Positions 4,382 through 11,972 of a stretch of 11,972 bases of DNA are shown here, piece after piece (the stretch's first letter is position 1; each line of letters opens with the position of its first letter). The stretch is from NCBI GenBank assembly GCA_023128035.1, contig JAGMES010000124.1:1-11972 (forward strand), given 5' to 3'. The position numbers and the translations under genes are program-made. The DNA comes from Halanaerobiales bacterium (GTDB taxonomy: Bacteria; Bacillota_F; Halanaerobiia; DY22613). The notes below the pieces were generated by a model. The model saw nothing but the letters and a program-made list of their open reading frames with translations, was not told the origin of the DNA and searched no databases.

Positions 4382-6493
4382 ATGATAGTTAATAAGCTCA
4401 GTAAAACAGAAATTGAAAAATATAAACTCATTTTTGAGACTTCTTTTGGAGAATTAAAATATACAAGTGTTGAAGTTAAAAGTTTTATAATAAACAAATT
4501 AAAAGAATCTAGTCCTAAAATTAATTTCAATGAAATAATTAAGAGTGATAATAAATTCACAATAAGAAATAGATTTTTCTTAACCAATATGATATTAAAT
4601 GAAGATTTTCATAAAGAACTTTATGATAATTTTTTAGTCGCAAAAATAACTAATAAAATAACTGAAGAAAAAAATGATGATATAGATGATGATATCTTTG
4701 AAATGCAAGATAATACATATATTTTAAATAAGGAATTCACAAACAAAGAAATACAAGAGATTTATTATAGATCAGCTGGATTCTTCAAGATGAAATATGA
4801 TTTTAATAAGAGCAAACTTAAAACATATGAACTCGACACAAATATAAATTCTTTACAACGAGTTAACATAACAATACTACAGAATTTTGGCACATTCAAT
4901 GAATTTGCTAGATTAGAATACAGATGTCCTAAATGTGGAAAAGAATTCTTAAAGGGAAAGAATGATATTGAATCTAATGATCTTGTGAAGTGTCCATTCA
5001 AAAATGTAATGTCTAATAAGATGTGTAACGGTTCATGTAAAACACCAACAAATAATTCAGATAAATTTAATATGTATATTTATCAAGGAATTTTCACTTC
5101 AAAAGATCTAATTACTAAAAAAGAAAAAGATAATCACATAATTATTTTCTCTCATCTTGAATTAAATTCAATAGAATATGATTCAATTGTACTTTCATTA
5201 TCATCTAATCAAAAACAATATCTACAAATACTAGATGCTAAGCCAATAATAAATAACATCTTAGATTTTACAGAATTATATGAATTAAAACCTGAAGAAG
5301 ACAAAGATCTTGTTTATGATACTGTAAAATTTTTTGATTCAGTTATTAAAAAACTATCACGTAAAGAAATACATGGTATAATGGATATTAAATTTGCATT
5401 GCTTCGACAAAAATTAGCTAAATATAATGGTCTACCATTACATCAAAATATCGCATTGAGAGGAGACAAGGGAACAGGAAAAACTATGATTGTAGATAAG
5501 TATTGTATATTATTATATAACAATTTATATAAATCTACCAAAGGAACAAACACAAGTGTCCCAGCACTAAGAGGTAGTGCAATAGATTCAATATCACATA
5601 ACGATACACAACTCCAACCACCTGGATTACTAAGTATTTACCATGCAATAACAATAGATGAAGCGAATAGTGATCCATTTATTGTGAAATATTTAAGAGG
5701 AATGTTATTATCATCAGAAATATCAAATGACAAAGCGGGTGGCAGTAAAATAATATATTCTAGAACAGCACACGTTAATATTACAGAAAACGTTTCTTCT
5801 ACTCATCAATCAAAATATAAAGCAATTGTTAAGAAAGAATTTGACAAAATTTCTAACGCAAAAGAAGTGAATATTGGTGAAAGTATTTTTAATCAACTTA
5901 GTGATTGGAAAAATGATTGGGATTTGATGCAACCATTATCAAATTATACTAATAAAAAATTAAGAGAATCACTGAAAGAAGCACGTAAACATTCAGTCTT
6001 TGCAGACATTCATTGGTTATATGGCTGTGATATGCCAGACCTTGACAGATTTTGTGTAAATTTTTATATAAGAAACACACATAATGAGAAACTTAAAGAA
6101 ATAATAGGAATATCAACGATTAAAGATTACTATAGTAAAAAGAACAAAAAAAACTTATTTGTAGGAAACATCGATGAAATATTTGAATATTACAAACAAT
6201 TTAACAGAAAAAAAACAGATGTTCAAACAATAAATAAGATAAGAAAAATACTATTGAATTTCTTTGAAGGTGATATTAATAGCAGATTAGAATTAAATTG
6301 TTATTTTATAGCAGATTGCAGTAGAATATTCAATAAGAGAATGCATTTTAATGAAATAGATATAGGTCATGTTAAACGATTTATTAGTTTAACAAATAGA
6401 GCTATAGATTTAGAGGAAATGAACAGTTTTATTTATCCTAAAACAATGGATGAAGGTATTAATATTAATAAAAAAGGTATACAACTTGATTGA
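4382..6493 (+). CDS. MCM-like replicative helicase (AAA+)
   Basis: Probable ring helicase that unwinds DNA at the viral fork. Numbering from ATG 4382 (703 residues): a long N-terminal region holds a zinc knuckle, CPKC at 182-185 with Cys 204, 215 and 219. The AAA+ domain shows Walker A GDKGTGKT (361-368) and Walker B ITIDEAN (D426-E427). Next comes SSEISNDKAGGSK at the place of the MCM pre-sensor hairpin, then VNITEN as sensor 1 and DLDRFCVNF as the arginine-finger segment (LSRFD in cellular MCM). Length is close to cellular archaeal MCM but the sequence is divergent. The frame opens at TTG 4367, 6 bases after the previous stop; neither start has a clear ribosome binding site. The end overlaps the next gene. 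MCM is the best fit; another AAA+ helicase is less likely. Confidence 0.82.
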   Translation: MIVNKLSKTEIEKYKLIFETSFGELKYTSVEVKSFIINKLKESSPKINFNEIIKSDNKFTIRNRFFLTNMILNEDFHKELYDNFLVAKITNKITEEKNDDIDDDIFEMQDNTYILNKEFTNKEIQEIYYRSAGFFKMKYDFNKSKLKTYELDTNINSLQRVNITILQNFGTFNEFARLEYRCPKCGKEFLKGKNDIESNDLVKCPFKNVMSNKMCNGSCKTPTNNSDKFNMYIYQGIFTSKDLITKKEKDNHIIIFSHLELNSIEYDSIVLSLSSNQKQYLQILDAKPIINNILDFTELYELKPEEDKDLVYDTVKFFDSVIKKLSRKEIHGIMDIKFALLRQKLAKYNGLPLHQNIALRGDKGTGKTMIVDKYCILLYNNLYKSTKGTNTSVPALRGSAIDSISHNDTQLQPPGLLSIYHAITIDEANSDPFIVKYLRGMLLSSEISNDKAGGSKIIYSRTAHVNITENVSSTHQSKYKAIVKKEFDKISNAKEVNIGESIFNQLSDWKNDWDLMQPLSNYTNKKLRESLKEARKHSVFADIHWLYGCDMPDLDRFCVNFYIRNTHNEKLKEIIGISTIKDYYSKKNKKNLFVGNIDEIFEYYKQFNRKKTDVQTINKIRKILLNFFEGDINSRLELNCYFIADCSRIFNKRMHFNEIDIGHVKRFISLTNRAIDLEEMNSFIYPKTMDEGININKKGIQLD

Positions 6494-7541
6494 TGAAAAA
6501 TTATTATATAAATTTTGGTCGTATTTAACAAGCGATTATAGAATATTAATAGAATATTGTGAAATACGTGTTTTACCAACCGATAAAAGATTATATAATA
6601 TAATGTATATTTGGGCTAAAGAGAACAACGTGTACATAAAAAACAAATCACAACTATTCTTTAGAAAACGAGACTTTAATTTATTATATAAATTCCTTAG
6701 TCATAAAAATTATGTTGTGGTAAAAAATGCTAAAGTTTGTTACACTTTAAATCCTAGGGTAATGGTGAATGGTGAAATAATAAAGAGCGGATACGATAAC
6801 ATGCGTAGTGTTTATATGGTATTCTTAGATATTGAAATGGTTAATCATAAAGTAATGAACATATTTGAAAAGAAATTATTAAAAGCACAAATAATAAAAA
6901 AAATAATTAATCCTTTAAAAAATTCTAAATTAAAACACCATATATTAATAGACAGTGGGAACGGCTATCATCTACTATATAAAATTAAGAGATCAGATAT
7001 TTCTAAATCAAGAAAAGCTTGGTTTAAAAAATTTATTAATTATATGATAGAATCTTTTAACGACACAAATTATCGTATTGATCCTCTTAAAGACTTTACA
7101 CGTATATTTGCATTACCGTATACTATCAATCAAAAACATAACAGAGTAGTACAAGTTATCAATCCTAAATATCAAAGAAATGAGATAACAATGCCATTTG
7201 TACGGCTTAAAAAAAAACTAAAATACAATATGTTTATGCCAATCGGCTCAACAGTAGAAAAATCATTAGTATGGAACTTATTACAACAAGATATCCCACA
7301 AGGAGAAATACATTTAACATTAATTTTTGCACTTAAATTATTATTAAAATCATTGAATTTAAATTATAGTATTTATGAAGATAAATTAAATATAATAAGA
7401 GATAGTAGTCATTCACTAAATTATAACACAGGTTGTGATGGAAAACATTACAATAAGGGAATTGTTATTAATTGGTGTAAACGAAATATTGAATGGTGTG
7501 ATAAAAATTTTAAAGATTGGAAAGATAACAAGTATATTTAG
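6486..7541 (+). CDS. Primase-polymerase-like protein (AEP fold)
   Basis: Probable enzyme that starts DNA chains on the viral template. From TTG 6486 (351 residues), three archaeo-eukaryotic primase features appear in order. VFLDIEM carries the metal-binding pair D115/E117 (D-x-E rather than the usual D-x-D). DSGNGYHLLYKI supplies the Gly-x-His nucleotide site (H162). DPLKDFTRIFALPYTIN gives a third acidic site (D199 and/or D203) with Arg 206 and Pro 211, as in replication-type PrimPols. No zinc knuckle or helicase is fused to it. TTG 6486 is chosen because AAAGGTAT lies just upstream and it overlaps the helicase stop by only 8 bases; ATG 6450 in the same frame would overlap by 44. Placement directly after an MCM-like helicase fits a helicase-primase pair. 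Confidence 0.75.
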   Translation: MIDEKLLYKFWSYLTSDYRILIEYCEIRVLPTDKRLYNIMYIWAKENNVYIKNKSQLFFRKRDFNLLYKFLSHKNYVVVKNAKVCYTLNPRVMVNGEIIKSGYDNMRSVYMVFLDIEMVNHKVMNIFEKKLLKAQIIKKIINPLKNSKLKHHILIDSGNGYHLLYKIKRSDISKSRKAWFKKFINYMIESFNDTNYRIDPLKDFTRIFALPYTINQKHNRVVQVINPKYQRNEITMPFVRLKKKLKYNMFMPIGSTVEKSLVWNLLQQDIPQGEIHLTLIFALKLLLKSLNLNYSIYEDKLNIIRDSSHSLNYNTGCDGKHYNKGIVINWCKRNIEWCDKNFKDWKDNKYI

Positions 7542-7556
7542 AAAGATTTATATATA
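7540..7556 (+). promoter_or_regulatory. BRE/TATA promoter for the acidic-protein gene
   Basis: AGAAAG and ATTTATATATA form BRE and TATA and overlap the stop codon of the primase gene. They are followed by GTAGTATTAATAATATTA, shared with the promoter near 10511. Transcription probably starts near 7575-7580, giving a leader of about 45 bases. Confidence 0.7.
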
Positions 7557-7592
7557 AGTAGTATTAATAATATTAATATTACAAAACAAAGA

Positions 7593-7611
7593 GCTCGTAT
7601 GAGCACGGAGG
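7593..7611 (+). promoter_or_regulatory. Leader hairpin and strong ribosome binding site
   Basis: GCTC-GTAT-GAGC forms a 4-bp hairpin at 7593-7604, followed at once by GGAGG at 7607-7611, 9 bases before ATG 7621. This is the strongest ribosome binding site on the rightward strand and implies high expression, as expected for a protein needed in bulk. Confidence 0.5.
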
Positions 7612-7620
7612 AATTAGAAA

Positions 7621-8247
7621 ATGGAAGAAGAAAAAAAAAGTGTATTTGAGGAAACAGCAGCAAAAGAAATAATGCCCGGTGCAACAATTAATCCGGAAGA
7701 AGACAAAGAAGTTCTATCATCTACTGAAAAAGAAGATGATTTCATTATTGGTGAATTGCAAGAGACAGAAATCAAATTGTTTATCTTAAGTGATGAAGAT
7801 GATAATGAAGACAATAAAAAAGAATTTGTAATTGAAAGCGTTGAATTAATGAAGCCAATTACAAAGAATGTAGATGGAGTTATTGAACCATTAAAAAGTA
7901 ATGGGAAAAAATATTATCAAACAAAACTAAAAATATTGTATAAAGACACAGACTATGCATCATATATTCCAAACATTAAGTGGTATTTGGGATTAGATAA
8001 AGAGGGAAAGAAGACTTTAACTCCGTGGTTTAGGTTGAAATGCGTAGAAGAAGATTTGAAAGATAACTTTACACCAGAAATAACCAAAATGTATTATAGG
8101 TTTTGTAATAAATTCGATATTGAAGTTGGAAAACTAACAAGAAATGAATTTGTTGATCAACTTGTAGGAAAGAAAGTTATTTTAAAGAACACAAGCGGAA
8201 AATATAATGGAAAAACCTGGAATAGAATAGATATAAAATCTTTCTAA
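7621..8247 (+). CDS. Acidic protein, possible single-stranded DNA-binding protein
   Basis: The 208-residue product has a strongly acidic, low-complexity N-terminal quarter (Glu/Asp-rich to about residue 70). A compact domain of alternating strands follows: EFVIESVELMKPI, YQTKLKILYKDTDYASYIPNIKWYLG, and a C-terminal GKKVILKNTSGKYNGKTWNRIDIKSF. The beta-rich pattern, the closing Tyr-x-Gly-x-x-Trp-x-x-Ile stretch and the position between primase and nuclease-helicase resemble phage OB-fold ssDNA-binding proteins. I saw no diagnostic motif, so this is context plus pattern. An acidic tail at the N-terminus would be unusual, since SSBs normally carry it at the C-terminus. The gene has its own promoter and strong ribosome binding site, and a T-rich tract follows it. 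Confidence 0.7.
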   Translation: MEEEKKSVFEETAAKEIMPGATINPEEDKEVLSSTEKEDDFIIGELQETEIKLFILSDEDDNEDNKKEFVIESVELMKPITKNVDGVIEPLKSNGKKYYQTKLKILYKDTDYASYIPNIKWYLGLDKEGKKTLTPWFRLKCVEEDLKDNFTPEITKMYYRFCNKFDIEVGKLTRNEFVDQLVGKKVILKNTSGKYNGKTWNRIDIKSF

Positions 8248-8259
8248 TGAAAGATGATA

Positions 8260-8281
8260 TTTTTATTTTTATTTTTATTTT
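8260..8281 (+). terminator. T-rich tract, likely transcription terminator
   Basis: Four near-repeats of TTTTTA follow the stop codon at 8247 by 12 bases. Archaeal RNA polymerase terminates on such T-rich runs. A new promoter begins directly after, so the acidic-protein gene is probably a single-gene transcript. Confidence 0.55.
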
Positions 8282-8286
8282 ATAAA

Positions 8287-8302
8287 GCGAAATATATAAA
8301 AT
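8287..8302 (+). promoter_or_regulatory. BRE/TATA promoter for nuclease-helicase gene
   Basis: GCGAAA is followed by TATATAAAATAT. The expected start near 8320-8325 gives a leader of about 35-40 bases, with AGAGGAT at 8344-8350, 10 bases before ATG 8361. It lacks the downstream AT module seen at the other promoters. Confidence 0.5.
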
Positions 8303-8360
8303 ATACTAATGAATTTATTATTGAAGTTGATAATCAGATAGAAAGAGGATTGATGAAAGA

Positions 8361-10526
8361 ATGAAATGGAATTTTGATTTAAGTTATTCAAGTTATTCAA
8401 CTTATAAAGAATCACAATTAATTTTTTATTTTAATAAAATTGCAAAGTTACCTATAGATACAAAAGTACCAGAAGTTTATGGTAATGTAGGTAATATTTG
8501 TCATACAATCGCAGAAAAATATATAGAAAATAAAAATATAAATCTTTTAAATGAATTTAATATATTATGGGATAAATATAAAATAAATAGTAAGCGAGGT
8601 CTTAATGGTAAAATATTACCTAAACCATTATGGTTAAATCAAATATTAATTATTAAAAAATATATTGATTTTAATTTTAAAAATAAAAATATAATTACAG
8701 AAAAATATCTTGAATATTTAGGAGATGAATTTAATGGATTAAAAATAAAAGGATATGTTGATATTTTTATTAAAAATAATAATAAAATAATTTTATATGA
8801 TTGGAAAACTAATTCTTCTCATAATTATAATACACATAAATTACAACGAAAATTTTATTCTTGGTTATGTTATAAAATATATAATATTATTCCAGAATGT
8901 ATTTGGTATTATACTAGAAAAACAAAAGAAGAAAAAGATATTTTTACAAAAAAAGAATTAGATGATTTTACAAAAGAACTTATTGAATTTAAAAATAATA
9001 TAATTAACAAAGGAAAAAATATAGATAATTATGATACAGGAAAATTTGATGGTATATTTAATAGTCATTATAAAAAATGCAGAGAAGAAAATCAAAGAAG
9101 ATTAAATATCAATAATATTATGTGCACTATAAAAAATAATACTATATATATACACACAAAATTAAGTAAAGAATTACTAAACACATTAGATAATGAATAT
9201 TCATACAATATAGAAGGTGCGATTTGGAGTAATCTATACAAGAGAGGAATTTGGGATGGAAAAAAACACCTTTTTATTAGAGGAAAACAAACTTTACCAT
9301 TAGGATTATTTTTTAGTTTATTAGATTTACTAAAAAAATATAACGCATATTATAAAACAGAACTTAAAATTAAAGTGATTGATGATAGAAACAAAGAAAT
9401 CATGTTTAAGAAATTTAATAAAGTATATAAGAAATCATTATTAAATTTACATTATTATCAAAAAGATGCTATTAATATTGCAATAAAGAAAGAAATGGGT
9501 ATAATATACATAGGAACAGGTGGCGGTAAAACAGAAATCGCCAAGGAAATAATAAGAAGGGTTGATGGTCGTAGTTTATTTGTTGTAAATAGAATTGAAT
9601 TAGCAAATCAAACAGTAGACGAATTTAAGAAAGATCTTACCAATAATGTAGGAGTATTAATTGAAGGTAATTTAGATATTTATAATAAAGTTACTATTGC
9701 ATCTATTCAAACAATAGCAGCAATATTGAAACGTAAAGATGAAACAACAGAAAAACTAAAAATATTTTTAAGTAATATTAATGTATGTTTTTGGGATGAA
9801 TGTCAGAATATAAAATCAACTGGCATGTATGGTGTGTTTAGTACTAATTTAATAAATTGTAGATATTTATTTGGTCTAACAGGCACACCATTTAGAGCAG
9901 ATGAAAATACATTGATGATGAATGGTGTTGTTGGATTTTCTATTTATATTAAAACTACTGAAGAATTACAAGACGAAAATTTCATTTGCAAAAGTAGATG
10001 TTTATTTATTGATAATAAAAAAACAAAACAAGATGTATACGAAAAATTTACTGAAAAATATAATGAATTTATTGTGAAAAACGAAGATAGAAATTCCTAC
10101 ATAAAAGATATAGTAGATAAAAATCCTGATAAGAAAATTCTAATTGTCACAAAAATAATAAAACATGGAGAAATGTTAAGCAAAATGTGTGACGGATATT
10201 TGATAACAGGCACAACTAATAGGAATTTGAGGAAAGATTATTTTGATGAGTTTAAAAACAGCGGTAAAAATGTATTAGTTGGTAGTGTTAAAATATTTTC
10301 ATCTGGCATTAATATTCCTAATCTTGATATAATTATCAATGCTTGTGCAAACAAGTCTGATGTAGACACGATACAAACTATTGGTCGTGTATTGAGAAAG
10401 AATACTAATAAAACTGAAGGATTATATATAGATTTTTACGATAATGATACATACTTCAAAAAATTCAGTGATGAAAGAATAAAAATATTAGAAAAATACG
10501 GTCATAAAATAGAAAGATTTAAATAG
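8361..10526 (+). CDS. RecB/Cas4-type nuclease fused to UvsW-like SF2 helicase
   Basis: A 721-residue two-enzyme protein. Residues 1-240 are a PD-(D/E)xK nuclease: GNICHTIAEKY (H48), GYVDIF (D134), LYDWKTN (D147, K149) and QRKFY (Q162, Y166). The four-Cys iron-sulphur set of Cas4 and many RecB-type exonucleases is not evident. Residues about 250-350 resemble the N-terminal DNA-binding domain of T4 UvsW (KRGIWDGKKHLF, W298-G300, then LPLGLF). Residues about 365-710 form an SF2 helicase: Walker A GTGGGKT (385-391), DECQ (479-482), LTGTP (506-510) and QTIGRVLR (672-679). Expected roles are end processing and remodelling of branched DNA or R-loops during recombination-dependent replication. The nuclease-coding DNA is much richer in A/T than the helicase part, hinting at a recent fusion. 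Start supported by AGAGGAT upstream. Confidence 0.9.
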   Translation: MKWNFDLSYSSYSTYKESQLIFYFNKIAKLPIDTKVPEVYGNVGNICHTIAEKYIENKNINLLNEFNILWDKYKINSKRGLNGKILPKPLWLNQILIIKKYIDFNFKNKNIITEKYLEYLGDEFNGLKIKGYVDIFIKNNNKIILYDWKTNSSHNYNTHKLQRKFYSWLCYKIYNIIPECIWYYTRKTKEEKDIFTKKELDDFTKELIEFKNNIINKGKNIDNYDTGKFDGIFNSHYKKCREENQRRLNINNIMCTIKNNTIYIHTKLSKELLNTLDNEYSYNIEGAIWSNLYKRGIWDGKKHLFIRGKQTLPLGLFFSLLDLLKKYNAYYKTELKIKVIDDRNKEIMFKKFNKVYKKSLLNLHYYQKDAINIAIKKEMGIIYIGTGGGKTEIAKEIIRRVDGRSLFVVNRIELANQTVDEFKKDLTNNVGVLIEGNLDIYNKVTIASIQTIAAILKRKDETTEKLKIFLSNINVCFWDECQNIKSTGMYGVFSTNLINCRYLFGLTGTPFRADENTLMMNGVVGFSIYIKTTEELQDENFICKSRCLFIDNKKTKQDVYEKFTEKYNEFIVKNEDRNSYIKDIVDKNPDKKILIVTKIIKHGEMLSKMCDGYLITGTTNRNLRKDYFDEFKNSGKNVLVGSVKIFSSGINIPNLDIIINACANKSDVDTIQTIGRVLRKNTNKTEGLYIDFYDNDTYFKKFSDERIKILEKYGHKIERFK
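10511..10525 (+). promoter_or_regulatory. BRE/TATA promoter inside the end of the helicase gene
   Basis: AGAAAG plus ATTTAAATA lies over the last codons of the helicase gene, followed by GTATTAATAATATTAATA. ATG 10552 is 41 bases from the BRE start, almost the same distance as at the leftward promoter (42), so a nearly leaderless message is expected. It would drive the 169-residue gene and the DNA polymerase. Confidence 0.6.
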
Positions 10527-10551
10527 TATTAATAATATTAATAATAATATA

Positions 10552-11061
10552 ATGGTAGATGAAAAATATGTGGAACGTGTAAAATTACATCAAAATAATT
10601 TAAATAAAATAAAACATGATATTATAAGATCTTTAGAAACTTTGAAAGGTGATGAAAAACTTTATGAACAAAAAAAATTAGTAACAATAAATGAAGGAAT
10701 TTCATATAATAATGATAAAATAATTTTACTATTAGATCAAAAACAAAAAGAAAAAAGAATAAACGAGGTAAAAAACATGAGTGTCAAAGAAATAAGAAAA
10801 AATTATAAGAAAAAATACATAGAATTTATTGAAGAAAGAAGAGCAACAGCTGCAAAACTAAGAGGTATGGTTAAAATTGGCAAAGAAATGAGATTGAAAA
10901 TAGATAATTTAAATGTTTTAATTAAGCAAGATAAATTATCTCCAGAAGATCAAACATTTTTAAATAGCATAAATGATTTAGTTCCTTCAGAACCTGTAAA
11001 AACAGATGAAGAAGAAGTAGAAACAAAATCTAATAATAAATGTGGGTGTGGAAATAATTAA
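10552..11061 (+). CDS. Hypothetical protein, 169 residues, largely helical
   Basis: I do not recognise this product. It is Lys/Glu/Asn-rich and probably mostly helical, with heptad-like stretches around residues 5-35 and 60-125 that could form coiled coils. An acidic segment (about 150-161, TDEEEVETKS) and a short Cys-Gly-Cys-Gly end (KCGCGNN) follow. Two Cys alone cannot hold a metal in a monomer, but could in a multimer. There is no ribosome binding site, in line with the nearly leaderless promoter just upstream. The stop lies 1 base before the DNA polymerase start, so the pair is probably co-translated. This makes a polymerase accessory or structural role conceivable, but nothing in the protein shows it. 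Confidence 0.66.
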   Translation: MVDEKYVERVKLHQNNLNKIKHDIIRSLETLKGDEKLYEQKKLVTINEGISYNNDKIILLLDQKQKEKRINEVKNMSVKEIRKNYKKKYIEFIEERRATAAKLRGMVKIGKEMRLKIDNLNVLIKQDKLSPEDQTFLNSINDLVPSEPVKTDEEEVETKSNNKCGCGNN

Positions 11062-11062
11062 A

Positions 11063-11972
11063 ATGTTTACTTTATGTAAAATTGAAGAAAAACCAGAAAG
11101 TATTATTTGTAAGTTAAGAAAAGATAACAAAATAATATTTAAAGAGTTTCCCTTCAATAATTTTTTTTATATTGAAGAGAAAGATTATGATGAAATAGAG
11201 TATTTATTAAATAGAAATGTATTAAGAACAGAAATTATAAAAGATAAATACAAAACATTTGTAAAATTATATTTAAAAAATAATTATCATAGAAATATAA
11301 TTAAAAATAAATTAGAAGATGATTTTAATATTAAAACATATGAAGCAGATATTCCTAGTGGAAAACGATTCTTATTATTAAATAATAAAGAAGATTTGAA
11401 TCAAGATAAATTAGAAGTAGCGTTTATAGATATTGAAACATTTGATTTGAATTCATTGCAGAAAGATTTTGATGGCAAAGTTATCGCAGTTGATCCAATA
11501 CTTTGTGTTGCTATAAAAGACACGAAGGGCAAAATACATTTTGTAAAAAATAAAGGTTTAGAAGGAAAAGAAGAATATTATAAAGCTAATTGGAATAAAA
11601 TAAAAGAACTAAAAAATGAAGTAATAGAATTATTATTCAAAGGCGAAAAACAAATGCTAATAGAATTAAGTTCTATCATTAAAAATTATGATGTTATGTT
11701 AGCATGGAATGGTAATAGATTTGATTTTCCATACTTACAACAAAGATTTCAAAAACATGGATTAAACTATAAAGATTTATTTCTTGTGGATATGGATTAT
11801 ATGGAAGTATATAAGAAAAATCAATGGGTAAGTCTTAGAAGTTATAGTTTGAATTTTGTAAGTGAATATGAATTCAAAGATGAAATTAAAAAAGAAGTAA
11901 GTGTGTTTAAAAATTTAACTGAAGTTACTAAAATTGATTGGAAAGAAAAAACAGGTTGCAAGAAATTTTTTG
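11063..11972 (+). CDS. polB: Family B DNA polymerase, N-terminal part, cut by window edge
   Basis: Replicative DNA polymerase with 3'-5' proofreading. The visible 303 residues hold the N-terminal domain and the start of the exonuclease. TYEADIPSGKRFLL is the conserved lead-in to the exonuclease of archaeal family B enzymes. FIDIETF carries the Exo I pair (D123, E125), and AWNGNRFDFPYL carries Exo II (N216, F220, D221). Exo III and all polymerase motifs lie beyond the window. ATG 11063 begins 1 base after the previous stop. GGTGTGG (11044-11050) is the only candidate ribosome binding site and sits rather far away, so coupling to the upstream gene is likely. The proofreading residues present are intact. 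The assignment is firm. Confidence 0.94.
   Translation, partial: MFTLCKIEEKPESIICKLRKDNKIIFKEFPFNNFFYIEEKDYDEIEYLLNRNVLRTEIIKDKYKTFVKLYLKNNYHRNIIKNKLEDDFNIKTYEADIPSGKRFLLLNNKEDLNQDKLEVAFIDIETFDLNSLQKDFDGKVIAVDPILCVAIKDTKGKIHFVKNKGLEGKEEYYKANWNKIKELKNEVIELLFKGEKQMLIELSSIIKNYDVMLAWNGNRFDFPYLQQRFQKHGLNYKDLFLVDMDYMEVYKKNQWVSLRSYSLNFVSEYEFKDEIKKEVSVFKNLTEVTKIDWKEKTGCKKFF

Noticed and set aside
4114..5001. Leftward frames of 69-78 codons antisense to the regulator and helicase genes
   Set aside because: Phe/Leu/Ser-rich mirror frames of Lys/Glu-rich genes, with no start signals.
8248..8286. 12-codon frame directly after the acidic-protein gene
   Set aside because: It consists of a TTTTTA repeat read as Ile/Phe and is better explained as a terminator.
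8361..9080. Cas4 adaptation nuclease of a CRISPR system
   Set aside because: No Cas1, Cas2 or array is present, the iron-sulphur cysteines are not evident, and the domain is fused to a UvsW-like helicase.

Overview
This window looks like part of an archaeal double-stranded DNA virus of the tailed (head-tail) type, or an integrated provirus. It carries a large terminase ATPase/nuclease next to a replication set of archaeal/eukaryotic type: an MCM-like helicase, a primase-polymerase-like protein and a family B DNA polymerase. Two signals in the DNA also point to archaea. Ribosome binding sites read GAGGTGA, AGGTGGT or GGAGG, which fit the archaeal 16S tail. Upstream regions carry BRE-plus-TATA promoters (AGAAAGATTTATATATA and variants) rather than bacterial -35/-10 boxes. 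Most of the DNA is very AT-rich (about 15-30% G+C in sampled rows), whereas the terminase gene is near 40%. The host cannot be named from the sequence. No integrase, tRNA gene or attachment site was seen, so virus and provirus cannot be separated.

Layout. Positions 1-3509 are read leftward. In transcription order they are: a 53-residue ribbon-helix-helix-like protein (3509-3348); a second possible ribbon-helix-helix protein with a charged repeat tail (3190-2927); a putative small terminase subunit (3069-2323, overlapping the previous gene in another frame); two small membrane proteins (2330-2058 and 2055-1927); a GC-rich stretch that folds on paper into a compact multi-helix RNA (about 1926-1814); a small Cys-rich protein (1791-1588); a 130-residue unknown (1607-1215); a terminator-like hairpin; and the large terminase (1077 to beyond base 1). 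Many of these genes overlap by a few bases, as in a translationally coupled packaging operon.

Positions 3510-4144 hold no gene. This is an extremely AT-rich divide between the leftward and rightward units. It holds divergent promoters, scattered TGGACA/TGTCCA hexamers including 10-bp-spaced pairs, a 21-A run, short direct repeats and a 54-bp imperfect inverted repeat. It is my candidate for the replication origin and regulatory centre, and small DNA-binding proteins (AbrB-like on the right, ribbon-helix-helix-like on the left) are encoded on both sides of it.

Positions 4145-11972 are read rightward: AbrB-like regulator, MCM-like helicase and primase-polymerase-like protein (one overlapping unit); an acidic protein that may bind single-stranded DNA; a 721-residue fusion of a RecB/Cas4-type nuclease with a UvsW-like SF2 helicase; a 169-residue unknown; and the amino-terminal third or so of a family B DNA polymerase, cut by the window edge. 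Together these could supply most of a replication and recombination machine. The least expected items are the GC-rich folded RNA inside the packaging operon, the nuclease-helicase fusion with a composition break at its domain boundary, and a long promoter module that recurs three times.
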